DNA of 64,000 nucleotides from the NCBI GenBank assembly GCA_903900845.1, contig CAIUOU010000167.1, forward strand, positions 1-64,000. The letters run 5' to 3'. Below, piece after piece: positions 1-12,545 of this stretch. The translations under genes were made by a program, and so were the position numbers. Source of the DNA: an uncultured Opitutia bacterium. Its GTDB lineage: Bacteria; Verrucomicrobiota; Verrucomicrobiia; Opitutales; Opitutaceae. Under the pieces are notes generated by a model that saw only the letters and a program-made list of their open reading frames with translations, did no database searches and had not been told where the DNA came from. Each line of letters begins with the position of its first letter. Positions within the stretch are counted from its first letter, which is position 1.

Positions 1-143
1 CAGCGGGGTGAGATGGCGAGGACATTTTCAGAGGCGAAAGACCGAGGCATACCCGGAGGCTATGGCGACGGGAGAGAGCCACTGAAAGGTGCCGTCAGAT
101 CACCTCGATGCGACCTGATCAACTGCATGAGTCCGGCTAAGCC

Positions 144-434
144 GTGAGCGCCCAAGGAGAATTCATTTTTGAGCCGGGTGCCGCATCGCCCGTTCCCGAC
201 GCTCATCCCCTCGCCGGCCTGATCGGGGAAATCAGCCGGGGCTGGTCATTGCCCGTGGGGCGCCAGGTGCGCGTAGACCTCGCCGGAGAGCCGATCGACG
301 AACTGCGCGGACGCCTCGAGCTCGCCGCCCCACCCGACCTGCCGCTCGACCCGCGGCAGCCGCTCAGGCTTCGCATCGGGAAAGTGGCGTTTTCGAGCCG
401 GCAGATCACGGGGTGGGCCGAGTTGGCGGAATGA
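144..434 (+). CDS. hypothetical protein (96 aa)
   Basis: GTG-start ORF with protein-like composition; no family recognised; overlapping antisense ORFs look less protein-like. Confidence 0.45.
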   Translation: MSAQGEFIFEPGAASPVPDAHPLAGLIGEISRGWSLPVGRQVRVDLAGEPIDELRGRLELAAPPDLPLDPRQPLRLRIGKVAFSSRQITGWAELAE

Positions 435-694
435 CCGGCAATCTTCCTTTGGATGGGTCCGGTTATAGCCGAGGGCGCCCCCACCTAGGAGATAAGGATT
501 CCGGTTTCGAAATTCTCCTGCCCAGGCAGGCCGGAACACACTTCGGGGATTCGTCCGTGGAGAATACCGGATCTCGTAATCGCCTCCGGCCGTGAAGCCC
601 TCGGACCAATCCGAGGCGGGCGGCCTCGGCTGCACCAAACCACTCTCGCAAACGTCCCGCATGGGAAGGGGCCTCCGATGGCGCGTGAAGCGAC

Positions 695-1588
695 CTACCG
701 CTTTGCTCTCGGGGTGGGCTTTTTCGCTTCTGCCGCCTTGGCGGGATCCACTTCGGCGACAGGGATCGCGTTGGACTGCATGTACTCCACGACCGTCGGG
801 TCGCCGATCCGCACCTCGGCCTTGAACTTATCGGTCGCCTTCACGGCAACCGGCCTCGCCGTCTCGCGTCCGATGTTCGGACCAGCCAGGGCCAGCATCA
901 CCGGCAACGTCTCTGGCATGCCCAGGCCGCGCGACGGGCAGCTGATCTTGGTCGTCCAGAGCAGGACTTTTTCCTTTCTCGTCGCAGCGGCGTAGTCGTA
1001 GGCGGCGATCGCCGCAACGTAGAGATCCTCCGTCGAGAGGTCGTTGATGAGATCCTGGTCGGCGTCGCGGAAGATCACGCCCTGCATCAGGGTGTCGTCC
1101 AACATCGCGTTAGGCTCCTTTGCCACCAGACCCAGCTTGTAAGCGCCCATGAACCGCAACAACTGGCGACGGTTCACTTGGCGCCCCTCGGTGTCGTCGG
1201 GGTTGAAGCTGTAGACCCGGTCCGTGTTCATCGTGCCCCAAGTCCAGAGGAGAAGGAGCGACGCCGGCTTGCCCTCGCCCGCCGGAAGGTAGCCCTGCTT
1301 CGCGAGCACTTTGCCCATCGCTTGGTAGACCGCCTCCTTCGGCGGAGCCTTCTCCCCGGCCACGATTCCGCCGAAGTCGCGGAACCCGGCGCTCACGGCC
1401 GCATAGTAGACCGGGTTGGCCGCCGAAACCGGACGGCGCAGGGCACCCAACGGAGTGGTGTCCGTAACTGTGACGACCTGGATGTCGTGCTTGGGGAAAA
1501 GCCAGTCGAGGACGCCGGCGCGCACCAGCCCGGTGCAAACAAGCAGCGCCAGCCCGAAGCGGAGTCGGCGTGCGGTTCCCACGGTCAA
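695..1588 (-). CDS. secreted hypothetical protein (297 aa)
   Basis: Hydrophobic N-terminus (LRFGLALLVCTGLVRAG) followed by a globular-looking sequence; probable TTG or downstream GTG start. Confidence 0.7.
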   Translation of the reverse strand: MTVGTARRLRFGLALLVCTGLVRAGVLDWLFPKHDIQVVTVTDTTPLGALRRPVSAANPVYYAAVSAGFRDFGGIVAGEKAPPKEAVYQAMGKVLAKQGYLPAGEGKPASLLLLWTWGTMNTDRVYSFNPDDTEGRQVNRRQLLRFMGAYKLGLVAKEPNAMLDDTLMQGVIFRDADQDLINDLSTEDLYVAAIAAYDYAAATRKEKVLLWTTKISCPSRGLGMPETLPVMLALAGPNIGRETARPVAVKATDKFKAEVRIGDPTVVEYMQSNAIPVAEVDPAKAAEAKKPTPRAKR

Positions 1589-1604
1589 AGCCGGCGGGGC
1601 AAAC

Positions 1605-4358
1605 TCAGAGCCTCACCGTGACGCTGAAGGTCCAGGTGGTCGGTTCGGCGTAGCGGTAGATGAAGTTCGGGCGATTCTGCGTGGTGTTGAACGAAGTGGC
1701 GCCCGTGACGCGGTAGCGGCCGTCGCCGACCATCACGTCGTAGAGGTTGTTCACGCCGAGGCGGAAGGTCGTCTGGTAGCGCTGCAGGATCCGGCGGTCG
1801 TACATGAGGTAGCCGTTGAGCGGGAAGGAGGCGCCGGCGCGGTAGGGCTGTCCCTCGCGGATGTAGACGTTGTAGTCCGGCGTGAAGACGCCGTTAAGGC
1901 CCACGCGAAAGCCGCGGACGCGCGGCACCTGGTAATCGAGCACGAAGCTACCCGTGTAGGGAACGCTGCGGCGGCCGGCCACCTGGTCGGTCAGGGTGTT
2001 CGAGGTGAGGACATTCCGGGCGTTGGCCAGCACCGCGGGCTGCTCGGCCATGGTGCGATCGCCTCCCGGCGCGTTGGCGGCGGCGGTGCGCTCCTCGGCG
2101 GCCTTCAAGTAGGCGCTGAACTGCGAGAAGTCGGCCTGCGCCCGGACGCGGTTGGCGGAGAACGAGAAGCGCGTCTGCAGGCCGAGCCAGCGCTGGCTCT
2201 GGAGCGTCACCTCGACGCCGCGCGACTGCTCGTTGGAGTTCACAGTGCGCCGCTCGTTATTGAGTCCGTTCACCACCTCGAGGTACCGGGGGTCGGCCGG
2301 GAGGAGATTATTCGGATTTATCAGGTCCTCGAGCTGGGCGAGGTTGAGCACGTCGGGATTCCACGCGTAGGCAGCGTTCACGCGCTTGGTGTCGTACAAC
2401 GAAACGGAGGCCGTGAATTTCCGCGGCAGCTCGAGACGGAGCCCAACCTCGTTCGTCTTGCCGCGGACCGGACCGATGTCGGGCCCGTAGAACACCTGGC
2501 GCGACTGCCAGTTGAACGACTCGGAGGCCGAGGCAATCGCGACGAGGCGGGCCACGTCGCTCCGCCACACCTCCACCGTGAGACCGGCCATCTTGCTCTG
2601 CGCGGAGAGATCGAAACGCGGGTCGTATTCGTAGGCACCGGGGTTCTGGTGCGGCATGCCCGGGTGGACGAAGATGCCGCGAGCATCGGTCGCGTAGGCG
2701 GACTCCCTCGGGATCTTGCGGGTCAGGGCGTTCCAGCTGACGCCGATGAGCGTGTTGACACGACCCTTGAAGTACTCGCCCGAGAGCGAGGCCGTCTGGG
2801 TGCGCGCGTAGCGGATGTCGACGAAGGGACCGGTGATCGTCGTGCTGTGGTAGAAGGCGGGCTTGAAGTCGGCGGTCACGGGCAGGTTAGGCACGAGGAA
2901 CTGGTCGAAGAACTTCTCCGAGCCGAAGGCCGGGTCATCGAGGTAGGCGCGCAGGCGGATGCCGTTGTTGACGGCGAGGCCGGGAGCGGCCGAGTTGTAG
3001 AGGCCGAAGCGCTCGGAAAGCTTGAGGTCCTTCTGGTGCAGGGCGGTGACGACGAGGAGCTGTTTACCGAGGCGGCCGAAGTCGAACGGGTACACGGCGG
3101 CGACTCGGCCGGCCTTGACCACATTGCCGAACACCTTGAAGGCGGCGCCGCCGAAGGCCGCGTCGATATAGGGGCGGCCGGCGCCATCCACGCTCAGCAC
3201 GGGCGGGGTCTGGCTCGTCCCGAAGGAGTTGTCGTTCCGGTCCTCGTGCTGGAACTGCTGGTTGTAGGCGAACTCGAGCGCGAGCTTCCCGATGCGCTGC
3301 TCCACCGTGACGTTGGCGACGTTGAAGATGCGGTTGTTGTAGTCCACCGCGCCGAGCATGTTGCTGTACTGGTCGAAGCCGGTGAAGGAGCGGAAGGTGC
3401 CGTTGGGCAGACGCACGGCCTGCGTCTGCCCCTGCAGCAGCGAGACCTGGTTGCCGGTGGGGCCGCTGCGGTCGATCGCCAACGGCGGGTTGGTGGCGGT
3501 GCGCTGGATGATCTCCCGGTCGGAGGTGACGTACCACTGGTTGTTCGTGCTGAAGCCGCGGCCGGCGGCGGCCACGTCGTTGATCGCCAGCGCGCTGTCA
3601 GCGCGCATCCGGAAGGTGGAACCGCGTTCGGCCTCGAGGCGGATCGTTGTTGTCCGGAACGGCTCGTACGTCAGCGCGATGTGCCCGGCGCGGAAAACAT
3701 CGTTCGTGCCCCGCACGTAGGTGCGGTTACGGCGGTTGGCGAGATTCACCCGCAGGAAGACGCGGTCGTGCAGCTTGCGGTTCTCGTCCAGCTGGAACCG
3801 GAAGGTGTCGTAGGAGCCGTAGCTGGCGAACAGCTCGGTCGCGTTGCGGGCCCGGGCGCGCTTGGTGTAGACCGTCGCCTGGCCGCCCGGGGAGGAGTCG
3901 CCGAACATCAGCGAGTTCGAGCCTTTGGAGAAATCGTAGCGCTCCACGTTGTAGGCGTCGGACGGCACATACCAGGTGAAGAAGTTGCGCGAGATACCGC
4001 CGGTGCTGAGACCGCGGTAGTTCACGCGCTCGTCATTGCGCGACTCTAGGCGCGGGGTGACGTCCACCCCCGCGACGAAACGAGCGGCGTCGTCGAGGCT
4101 GAACGCGCCGAGGTCGCGCATGAACTCGGAAGTGATCACATCGACGTTCACCGGCACCTTGAGAAGTTCCTGGCTCGTGCGGCTGCCGATCAGCGTGGTC
4201 GTGGCCTGCCACGACTTGTCGTCCGTGTCCGACACCGTGAACGGTGAAAGCGTGACGACCTCGGCGGGCGACGGGGCCTTCACGGGATCGGCGGCGCGGA
4301 GGCCGGCGACGGCGAGGGTCGCGACGAGGCAGGGGATGATCGAGCGGGGAGCAGGCAT
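1605..4358 (-). CDS. TonB-dependent receptor (plug plus beta-barrel)
   Basis: Signal peptide, plug-like VPVNVDVITSEFMRDLGAFSLDDAARFVAGVD, repeated aromatic beta strands, C-terminal ...TFSVTVRL; 'VVTLSPFTVS' N-terminal motif. Confidence 0.93.
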   Translation of the reverse strand: MPAPRSIIPCLVATLAVAGLRAADPVKAPSPAEVVTLSPFTVSDTDDKSWQATTTLIGSRTSQELLKVPVNVDVITSEFMRDLGAFSLDDAARFVAGVDVTPRLESRNDERVNYRGLSTGGISRNFFTWYVPSDAYNVERYDFSKGSNSLMFGDSSPGGQATVYTKRARARNATELFASYGSYDTFRFQLDENRKLHDRVFLRVNLANRRNRTYVRGTNDVFRAGHIALTYEPFRTTTIRLEAERGSTFRMRADSALAINDVAAAGRGFSTNNQWYVTSDREIIQRTATNPPLAIDRSGPTGNQVSLLQGQTQAVRLPNGTFRSFTGFDQYSNMLGAVDYNNRIFNVANVTVEQRIGKLALEFAYNQQFQHEDRNDNSFGTSQTPPVLSVDGAGRPYIDAAFGGAAFKVFGNVVKAGRVAAVYPFDFGRLGKQLLVVTALHQKDLKLSERFGLYNSAAPGLAVNNGIRLRAYLDDPAFGSEKFFDQFLVPNLPVTADFKPAFYHSTTITGPFVDIRYARTQTASLSGEYFKGRVNTLIGVSWNALTRKIPRESAYATDARGIFVHPGMPHQNPGAYEYDPRFDLSAQSKMAGLTVEVWRSDVARLVAIASASESFNWQSRQVFYGPDIGPVRGKTNEVGLRLELPRKFTASVSLYDTKRVNAAYAWNPDVLNLAQLEDLINPNNLLPADPRYLEVVNGLNNERRTVNSNEQSRGVEVTLQSQRWLGLQTRFSFSANRVRAQADFSQFSAYLKAAEERTAAANAPGGDRTMAEQPAVLANARNVLTSNTLTDQVAGRRSVPYTGSFVLDYQVPRVRGFRVGLNGVFTPDYNVYIREGQPYRAGASFPLNGYLMYDRRILQRYQTTFRLGVNNLYDVMVGDGRYRVTGATSFNTTQNRPNFIYRYAEPTTWTFSVTVRL

Positions 4359-4481
4359 GGGAGACAGGACTCGCGGGGGTGGAAAGTGCGGCGGGCGGCG
4401 ACCTGGGTCGCAACGCCATGGAGATTTGATGGCGGAAGGAGGACGCGAAGGGCCGCGAAAGGTTCCGCGCCGCCGGCTGGG

Positions 4482-4516
4482 AAAAAAACGCCCGCCGGGC
4501 TTTCGCCAGGCGGGCG
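4482..4516 (-). terminator. Rho-independent terminator
   Basis: CGCCCGCC (4489-4496) / GGCGGGCG (4509-4516) hairpin followed on the minus strand by a run of 7 T; lies just downstream of the Gfo/Idh gene. Confidence 0.85.
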
Positions 4517-4529
4517 CGAGAGGAGGGAC

Positions 4530-5870
4530 TCAGCCGTTGATCGCCCAGCCGTCGCGGTACTTGCGGCCGAGGAACTGGTTCGCGCCGGCATCGTCGGTGA
4601 GACCCGTCTTGCCGTCGTATTTCAGCTTCTTGCCCGCGCGGTAGGCCACGAGGCCGAGCGCCATCTGCTCGGTCATGAGGCCGTTGTAGTCAAAGTTGCA
4701 CGAGGTCTTCGTAGGGTCGCCCTTGCAGGCGTTGATCCACTCCTCCTGGAAGTCGCCCACCTCGGGCAACTGAGCCTCCCTCGGGCGGATCTTGTAGTCC
4801 GTGAGGTCGGCCTTGGCATCGGGGATGAGCATCCGCGAATTGAAATCCGACAAGAGCACGCCCTTGTTGCCCTTGAACATCGCGCCGTGGCCGATGCCGT
4901 CGAGGTCGATGTACTTCTTCGGCGAAGTGGGGAATACCTTGCCTTGGTACCAGCTCACGCGGATCGGCCCGCGCCAGTCGTTAGCGGGGTGCTCGAAGTG
5001 CGCCTCGAGTTTCACCGGCGTGACATCGGGGTTGAAGGCATCGCCCTTCGCCTCAACGGCGGTGGGGTACTTCGCGTCGATGGCGTTCCACGCGAGGTCC
5101 ATCGTGTGCGCGCCCATGTCGCCGATCTGGCCCGTGCCGAAGTCCCAGAACATGTTCCACTGAAGGCAATTCGCCCCCGGCCCGCCGGAGAAATAACCGG
5201 GGTTGTACGGGTGGTAGGGCGAAGGCCCGATCCACTGGTCGTAATGGAGCGACTTCGGAGGCGAACCCTCGGCGGGCAGGTAACCGGGACGCGGCAGCTG
5301 GCGGTTGCCCCAGGCGAAGACGCCCTGCAGGTTTCCGACGGCACCGTCGCGCACCATTTCCTTCACGCGGTTGAAATTGGGGAGCGCATGGCGCTGCGTG
5401 CCGGCCTGGGTGGCGAGCTTCGAGCGCTTCTCCAGGTACTTGGCGCGGACCAGGCGCGACTCCTCGACGGTGAGCGCGATCGGCTTCTCCATGTACACGT
5501 GCTTGTCGCGGTTCATGGCCCAGATCGCGATGTGGGCGTGATGGTGGTCCGGCGTGCAGCAGACGACGGCGTCGATGTTCTTCGACTCCTTGTCGAACAG
5601 CTGGCGCCAGTCGGTGTAAGTCCTCGCGCCGGGGAACGCCTTCAGCGCGTCCGGGAATCGCAGCTCGTTCACGTCGCACAACGCGACGACGTTTTCCTTC
5701 CGCAGCGTGTTGTAATGCGCGAGGCCTCGGCCCCAGACGCCGATCAGGGCGACGTTGAGCTTGTTGCTCGGACGATTCTGGCCGAAGAGCGTCCCGGTGG
5801 GGAGAAGCAGGAGGCCGGCGCCGGAGGCGGAGGCCGACTTCAGGAAGTGGCGGCGATTGAGGGGTTTCAT
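4530..5870 (-). CDS. Gfo/Idh/MocA family oxidoreductase, Tat signal
   Basis: Twin-arginine N-terminus NRRHFLKSASASGAGLLLLPTG; VALIGVWGRG Rossmann start; EKPIALTVEE motif. Confidence 0.93.
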   Translation of the reverse strand: MKPLNRRHFLKSASASGAGLLLLPTGTLFGQNRPSNKLNVALIGVWGRGLAHYNTLRKENVVALCDVNELRFPDALKAFPGARTYTDWRQLFDKESKNIDAVVCCTPDHHHAHIAIWAMNRDKHVYMEKPIALTVEESRLVRAKYLEKRSKLATQAGTQRHALPNFNRVKEMVRDGAVGNLQGVFAWGNRQLPRPGYLPAEGSPPKSLHYDQWIGPSPYHPYNPGYFSGGPGANCLQWNMFWDFGTGQIGDMGAHTMDLAWNAIDAKYPTAVEAKGDAFNPDVTPVKLEAHFEHPANDWRGPIRVSWYQGKVFPTSPKKYIDLDGIGHGAMFKGNKGVLLSDFNSRMLIPDAKADLTDYKIRPREAQLPEVGDFQEEWINACKGDPTKTSCNFDYNGLMTEQMALGLVAYRAGKKLKYDGKTGLTDDAGANQFLGRKYRDGWAING

Positions 5871-5923
5871 CGGGGCGCAATCGTGACGCGCCCCGGACGC
5901 GCGGTCAACGCCGCGCCCTTTGC

Positions 5924-7368
<1,445 letters not shown>

Positions 7369-7372
<4 letters not shown>

Positions 7373-10300
7373 GGCTTCATGAGGAACTCATCGAGGTTCA
7401 GGAGCACGTTGGCCACGGCGGTCCACGCCGCCAGCTCCGCCGGCGCGAAAGTCGCGGGCGGGGGATTCGCGGGGTTGGCGATCATCGCCGCCGCCAACTC
7501 GGGCTCGCGAGTGTAGGTCGCGTGCGAGGACCGGTACAGCGCGGCCAGCGGGGCGACCTCCGCGTCCGCCGCCGGACGCAGTAGCACCCGGCGCAGGCCG
7601 TCGCGCACCTTTTCCTCCACCGCCGCCGGGCCATGGCCGATCAGGCGAGCAAGCGATTGCGCCGCCTCGACGTAGACCGGGTCGTTCAGGGTCACCAGCG
7701 CCTGCAGCGGGGTGTTGGTGCGGTTGCGGCGCAACGTGCACACCTCGCGATTCGGAGCGTCAAAGGTCACCATTGACGGGTACGGGCTGCTGCGCCGCCA
7801 CTCCGTGTAGAGCCCTCGCCGGTACTTGTCCTCCCCCTCGCTGGTCTTCCAATCAAGCGCGCCACCAAAGGCGGCCCTGAGGTCGAAGGCCGGCTGGTAG
7901 GGACGCGCCGGCGGACCGTACAGCTTGGGGCTGAGTAACGCGCTCGCGGCCAGAGTCTGGTCCCTCACCACCTCGGCGGCCGCCCGGTGACGCGGGCCGC
8001 GCGAAAGGAGGCGGTTGTCGGGGTCGGCCGCCAGCGTCTCCGGGGTCACCCGCGAACTCTGCCGGTAGGTGGACGAAGTCACGAGCAGACGGAGGAATTT
8101 TTTCTGGTCCCAGCCGCCCGCGACCATCTCCATCGCAAGCCAGTCGAGCAGCTCCGGGTGCGACGGCAGCTCGCCCTGCGAACCGAATTCCTCGCTGGTG
8201 CGGACGAGACCGGTGCCGAAGATCGACTCCCAGAGCCGGTTTGTGAGCACGCGGGCGGTGAGCGGGTTGGCGGGGTCGACCAGCCAGCGGGCCAGCGCCA
8301 GCCGATCGGCGGGCGCGCCGGCCGGCAGCGGGTGGAAGGCGGCCGGCACCCCGGGCGCGACCTCGTCGCCAAGCGTGAGGTGGTTGCCGCGCAACTGGAC
8401 GTGGGTTTTGCGACGCTGGTCGGCGGCGAGCTCGCGCAGGATCGGCGTACTGGTGGGATCCTGGGCTTCCACCTGTTTTCGCAACACGGCGAGGCGCCGA
8501 CGGTCCGCCTCCCGTTCCGGCGCCACCTCGCGCACGTAGTGATCCAGCAGCCGTTCCTCCTGCTCGGCGGTGCGCTCGACCCCGGGAACGCGGAGCAGGG
8601 CAAGTTCCGCGGGCGGCGTGCGCAAAAACTCAGCGATACGCGGCTCCCCGGTGAGACCCACGCGGAAATGATTCAGCGTCGCCTTCGCCACGGCCGACTG
8701 TTGCTCGATCGTGATCACCAGCCGCTCGCCTTCCGCCAAGGTGAAGGCCTGCTTCGTCTGCACCATGAGGACGTGCGGGGCCTGCTTGGCGCCTCCAACC
8801 GCCCAGCCCTTGCGCGGCGGCGCCTTCTTGCCGCGTGCCGGACGCGCGGGCTCCGTGTCGCCGATGACCAGAGAGGCGTCGTAAGCCGCCTGGGTGAAAT
8901 CCGCCGCGGCGCGAGCCAGCGGGATCTCCCGCGGACCTCCGACATCCGCGGTCTCGCTGGGTCGCGGCGCATCGCGCAGCACCGTCTCAAAGACCGGTTG
9001 GCGTTGCGCGTCGAGCGCGAGGACCCGCACGCCCGCGGGCGTCGCGTCCTCGCCCAAGCGGCCCCACACCACCACCCGCTCGATGGGAAGCGGGGCCCCG
9101 AGATCGACTTCCCACCAGGGATCGTCGCCCGCGGCGGTCTGCGCGATCGATCCGGCCGCCGGATTCCCCGCGGTGTCGCCATCGATCGCCCGCGCCGGAG
9201 CCATCCCGCCGGCCGTCGGCCCCTGGGAGGCGGAGCCCGTCACGGCAACGTTGCGCCCCCCCGAAAAAACCTCGACCTCCGCCAGCGGCAAAATCCGCGC
9301 CTTGCCGGGCAACTCGACGCGCACGAAACGGGCGACGCGATGCGGCAGGGCGGGCCGGATGCCCGCCCGCACCCGGGTGACCACAAAATTTCCGTCAGCT
9401 CCACCCGCTCCTTTACCGGGGAGGTCGGCGGCGGGGAGCGACTCCAGCCGGAAGGCCGTGAACGCCTCACCCGCGGGTGCGGCGATCTCCACGGTCGTCG
9501 TGTCCTTGGTCTGCCCCGGGGTCACCTTCACGCGTGATTCCGCGTCGATCGCGACCGCGGCTCCGGCGGAGCTGCGCGCCTCCACCGGAAGCGGGGTGCT
9601 CCACCCGGGGCTGGCGGGAAACTCCCGGGCCCAGCGTCGGGCCGCCTCCGCGTGCGCGGGCCGGGCGGCGTTCATTTTCGCCCCCAGCGCGGCGATCTCC
9701 GACTCCCACCCTTCGCGGGTCCGTTGTTGCGCGGGGGTGAAAAATTCCAACACCGGCGACTCGTCGTTCCGGTCGGCGTCCTCCGTCTGATTGAAGAACG
9801 CGTACATCCGGAAATAGTCGTGCAAAGAAATCGGGTCGTACTTGTGCGTGTGGCACTGGGCGCACGCCATCGAGGTGCCCATCCACACCGCCATGGTGGT
9901 GTTGGCCCGGTCGATCACCGCCACCGTGCGGAACTCCTCGTCGTCGGTGCCGCCCTCGGTGTTGTTCATCGTGTTCCGGTGGAATCCGGTCGCGATCCGC
10001 TGCGCGCGGGTCGGCTCCGGCAGCAGGTCGCCGGCGATCTGCTCGATGGTGAAACGGTCAAAGGGCAGGTTGTTGTTGAACGCGTCGATCACCCAGTCGC
10101 GGTACGGCCAGATGCTGCGGGGCTGGTCGTCGGCGTAACCCTTCGAGTCGGCGTAGCGCGCGAGGTCGAGCCAGCCGCGGGCCCAATGCTCGCCGTAGGC
10201 GGGCTTCGCGAGCTGCCGGTCGACGTATCGCTCGTAGGCGCCGGGCGCCGCATCGGCGACGAACGCCTCCACCTCATCGAGCGAGGGCGGGACACCCGTG

Positions 10301-10887
10301 AGATCAAGCGCGACCCGGCGCGCCAGGACGTGGCGACCAGCCTCGGGTTGCGGCCGCAGTCCGGCGCGTTCGAGATGGGCCAGAATGAAGCGGTCGACCG
10401 CATTACGCGCCCACCCGGCATCCCGCCCGACCGGCGGCTCCGGTCGCACCGGCGGCTCGTAGGACCAATGCCGGGCGTAGGGCGCCCCGCCCGCGATCCA
10501 GCGCCGGAGGATGTCGATCTCCGCCGCCGCCAATTGCTTCCCGGACTTCGGCGGCGGCATCAGTTCATCGGCCTCGGTGGTGATCAGCCGCTTCAGCAGC
10601 TCACTCTTTTCCGGCTGGCCGGGGACGATCGCAAAGGCCCCGCCGCCCAGGTCCTCCATCGCGCCTTCACGGGTGTCGAGTCGCAGCCCCTTCTGGCCGC
10701 CCTTCCGGCCCTCCTCGTCGGGACCATGGCACAGGAAACAGTTGTTCGAGAGGATCGGGCGGACTTCGCGGTTGAAATCGGGCACGTCGGCCGCGGGCAG
10801 GGACGAGGCGGCCGCGAGCAGGGTAATCGCAACGGTGAACAACCGCATGGGAGGACAAAGTGGGCGCCCGCTCCGCCGCCGCGTCAA
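7369..10887 (-). CDS. PSD1 domain-containing protein (cytochrome c-like, DUF1549, F5/8-type C-like, DUF1553)
   Basis: CFLCHGPDE heme-type motif; GWLDLARYADSKGYADDQPR; ACAQCHTHKYDPI; NRLWESIFGTGLVRTSEEFGSQGELPSHPELLDWLA; discoidin-like insert. Confidence 0.93.
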
Positions 10888-11009
10888 CTCCGCCGTCTTG
10901 ATATTACCGGAAGCTGCCGGGCCTTACCGACCTCCCCGATCGGCCATCACCTCCGGCGCCACCCAGCTCCGTTGACATCAAGCGGCCGGATTTCACGGTC
11001 GGCCCCACC

Positions 11010-12536
11010 ATGCCCCGCCCCGTCCGGCTCCACCTTTTCACCGCCTTGATTCCCGCGCTGGTGTTCCTGATGGCGCCGGCCGCACCGGCGGCGGACTCAA
11101 GGCCGAACGTCATCCTCTTCATCGCCGACGACATCAGCTGGGACGACCTCGGTTGCACAGGAAATCCGACGGCGCGCACGCCGCATCTCGACCGTCTCGC
11201 GGCGGGCGGGCGTCGCTTCGACGCCGCCTTCCTCACCGCCAGCAGTTGCAGCCCGAGTCGCAGCAGCATCGTGACCGGAAGGTATCCGCACAACAACGGC
11301 CGCGCTTCCGAACTTCATGAGCCGATCGCGTCCCACCTGCCGTGGTTCCCACGCCTGCTCCGCGAGGCGGGTTACCACACGGTGCTGAGCGGGAAAAACC
11401 ACCTGAGCTCCGCGCCGCCCGCGCCGGGTGAGCAGTCCCAGCCGAAGGCTTTCGACGTGATCGATGCCGGCAAGGCGGAGGGCAACGGCGGGGGCCACGC
11501 CAACTGGGTGCGCCTCCTGCGCGAACGTCCCGCGGACCGGCCCTTCTTCGGCTGGTACGCCGCGCTCGACGCCCATCGCGGGTGGGAGGCCGACGCCGAG
11601 TGGAGGGAGGAAGCCTACGGGCCCAAGCACGATCCCGCCAAGGTGCGCGTACCACCGTTTCTGCGCGACGACGTCCCGACCCGGGCCGACCTCGCCTCGC
11701 ATGCGAACGAGGTGACGCGATTCGACCACTTCGTGGGCCTCGTCGTCGCGGAGTTGGAACGTCAGGGCCAGCTCGCCAACACCCTTATCCTCGTGATGGC
11801 GGACAACGGACGTCCCTTTCCGCGGGCGAAGACGCGGCTGCACGACTCCGGCATGAAGACCTACCTGATCGCGCACTGGCCGGCCGGCATCGCCCGGCCC
11901 GGGATTCCTGCCACCGGTCTGGTGAGCGCGATCGACCTTGCGCCAAGCATCCTTGAGGTCGCGGGCGTACCCGCCGCGCCCACGATGCAGGGCGTGAGCC
12001 TCCGGCCGATGCTCCGGGATCCCGCGGCCACGGTGCGGCGCGCGGCGTTCTCCGAGCACAATTGGCACGACTACGAGGCGCATGGTCGCGCCGTGCGCGC
12101 CGAGGGCTACCTCTACATTCGCAACCACCGGCCCGGCCAACCCTGGCAGGGTCCGGCGGATTCCGTGCGATCCCCCTCGCACCAGGCGCTGCGGCAGGCG
12201 CGCGAAGCCCGGGAACTCACACCGGCGCAGGCCGATGTCTTCCTCGCCCCGCGACCCGCGGAGGAACTCTACCAGACGGCCGAGGATCCTCATCAACTGC
12301 GGAACCTTGCCGGCGACCCCGCGCATGCCGCGGCCCGGGCGCGGCTGGCCCGACTGCTCGCCGAATGGACCACGGCGACCGGAGACACGGTCCCCGCGCA
12401 GCTCACCCCGGATCTTTTCGACCGCGACACCGGCGCCGCGGCCGCGAAGGGAAAAAAGGGTCGCGGTAACTCCCGAGGAACCCCCGCCGGTGCCGAGCGG
12501 CAGGCCGACCGCATCAACGCTCCTGGTCCGCGCTAG
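11010..12536 (+). CDS. sulfatase (arylsulfatase A family)
   Basis: NVILFIADDISWDDLGCTGNP; formylglycine motif SSCSPSRSSIVTGRYP; signal peptide. Confidence 0.93.
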   Translation: MPRPVRLHLFTALIPALVFLMAPAAPAADSRPNVILFIADDISWDDLGCTGNPTARTPHLDRLAAGGRRFDAAFLTASSCSPSRSSIVTGRYPHNNGRASELHEPIASHLPWFPRLLREAGYHTVLSGKNHLSSAPPAPGEQSQPKAFDVIDAGKAEGNGGGHANWVRLLRERPADRPFFGWYAALDAHRGWEADAEWREEAYGPKHDPAKVRVPPFLRDDVPTRADLASHANEVTRFDHFVGLVVAELERQGQLANTLILVMADNGRPFPRAKTRLHDSGMKTYLIAHWPAGIARPGIPATGLVSAIDLAPSILEVAGVPAAPTMQGVSLRPMLRDPAATVRRAAFSEHNWHDYEAHGRAVRAEGYLYIRNHRPGQPWQGPADSVRSPSHQALRQAREARELTPAQADVFLAPRPAEELYQTAEDPHQLRNLAGDPAHAAARARLARLLAEWTTATGDTVPAQLTPDLFDRDTGAAAAKGKKGRGNSRGTPAGAERQADRINAPGPR

Positions 12537-12545
12537 CGCCCCACT

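Noticed and set aside
434-694. Possible RNA gene or short ORFs in the ~260-bp gap
   Set aside because: No tRNA-like cloverleaf, no T-loop consensus and no convincing ORF seen by eye; covariance-model search would be needed.
1416-4049. 877-aa plus-strand ORF antisense to the TonB receptor
   Set aside because: High-GC shadow ORF; His/Arg/Gly/Val-rich low-complexity-like composition, and the opposite strand encodes a clear receptor.
7987-9537. 516-aa plus-strand ORF inside the PSD1 gene
   Set aside because: Antisense shadow of a conserved coding region.
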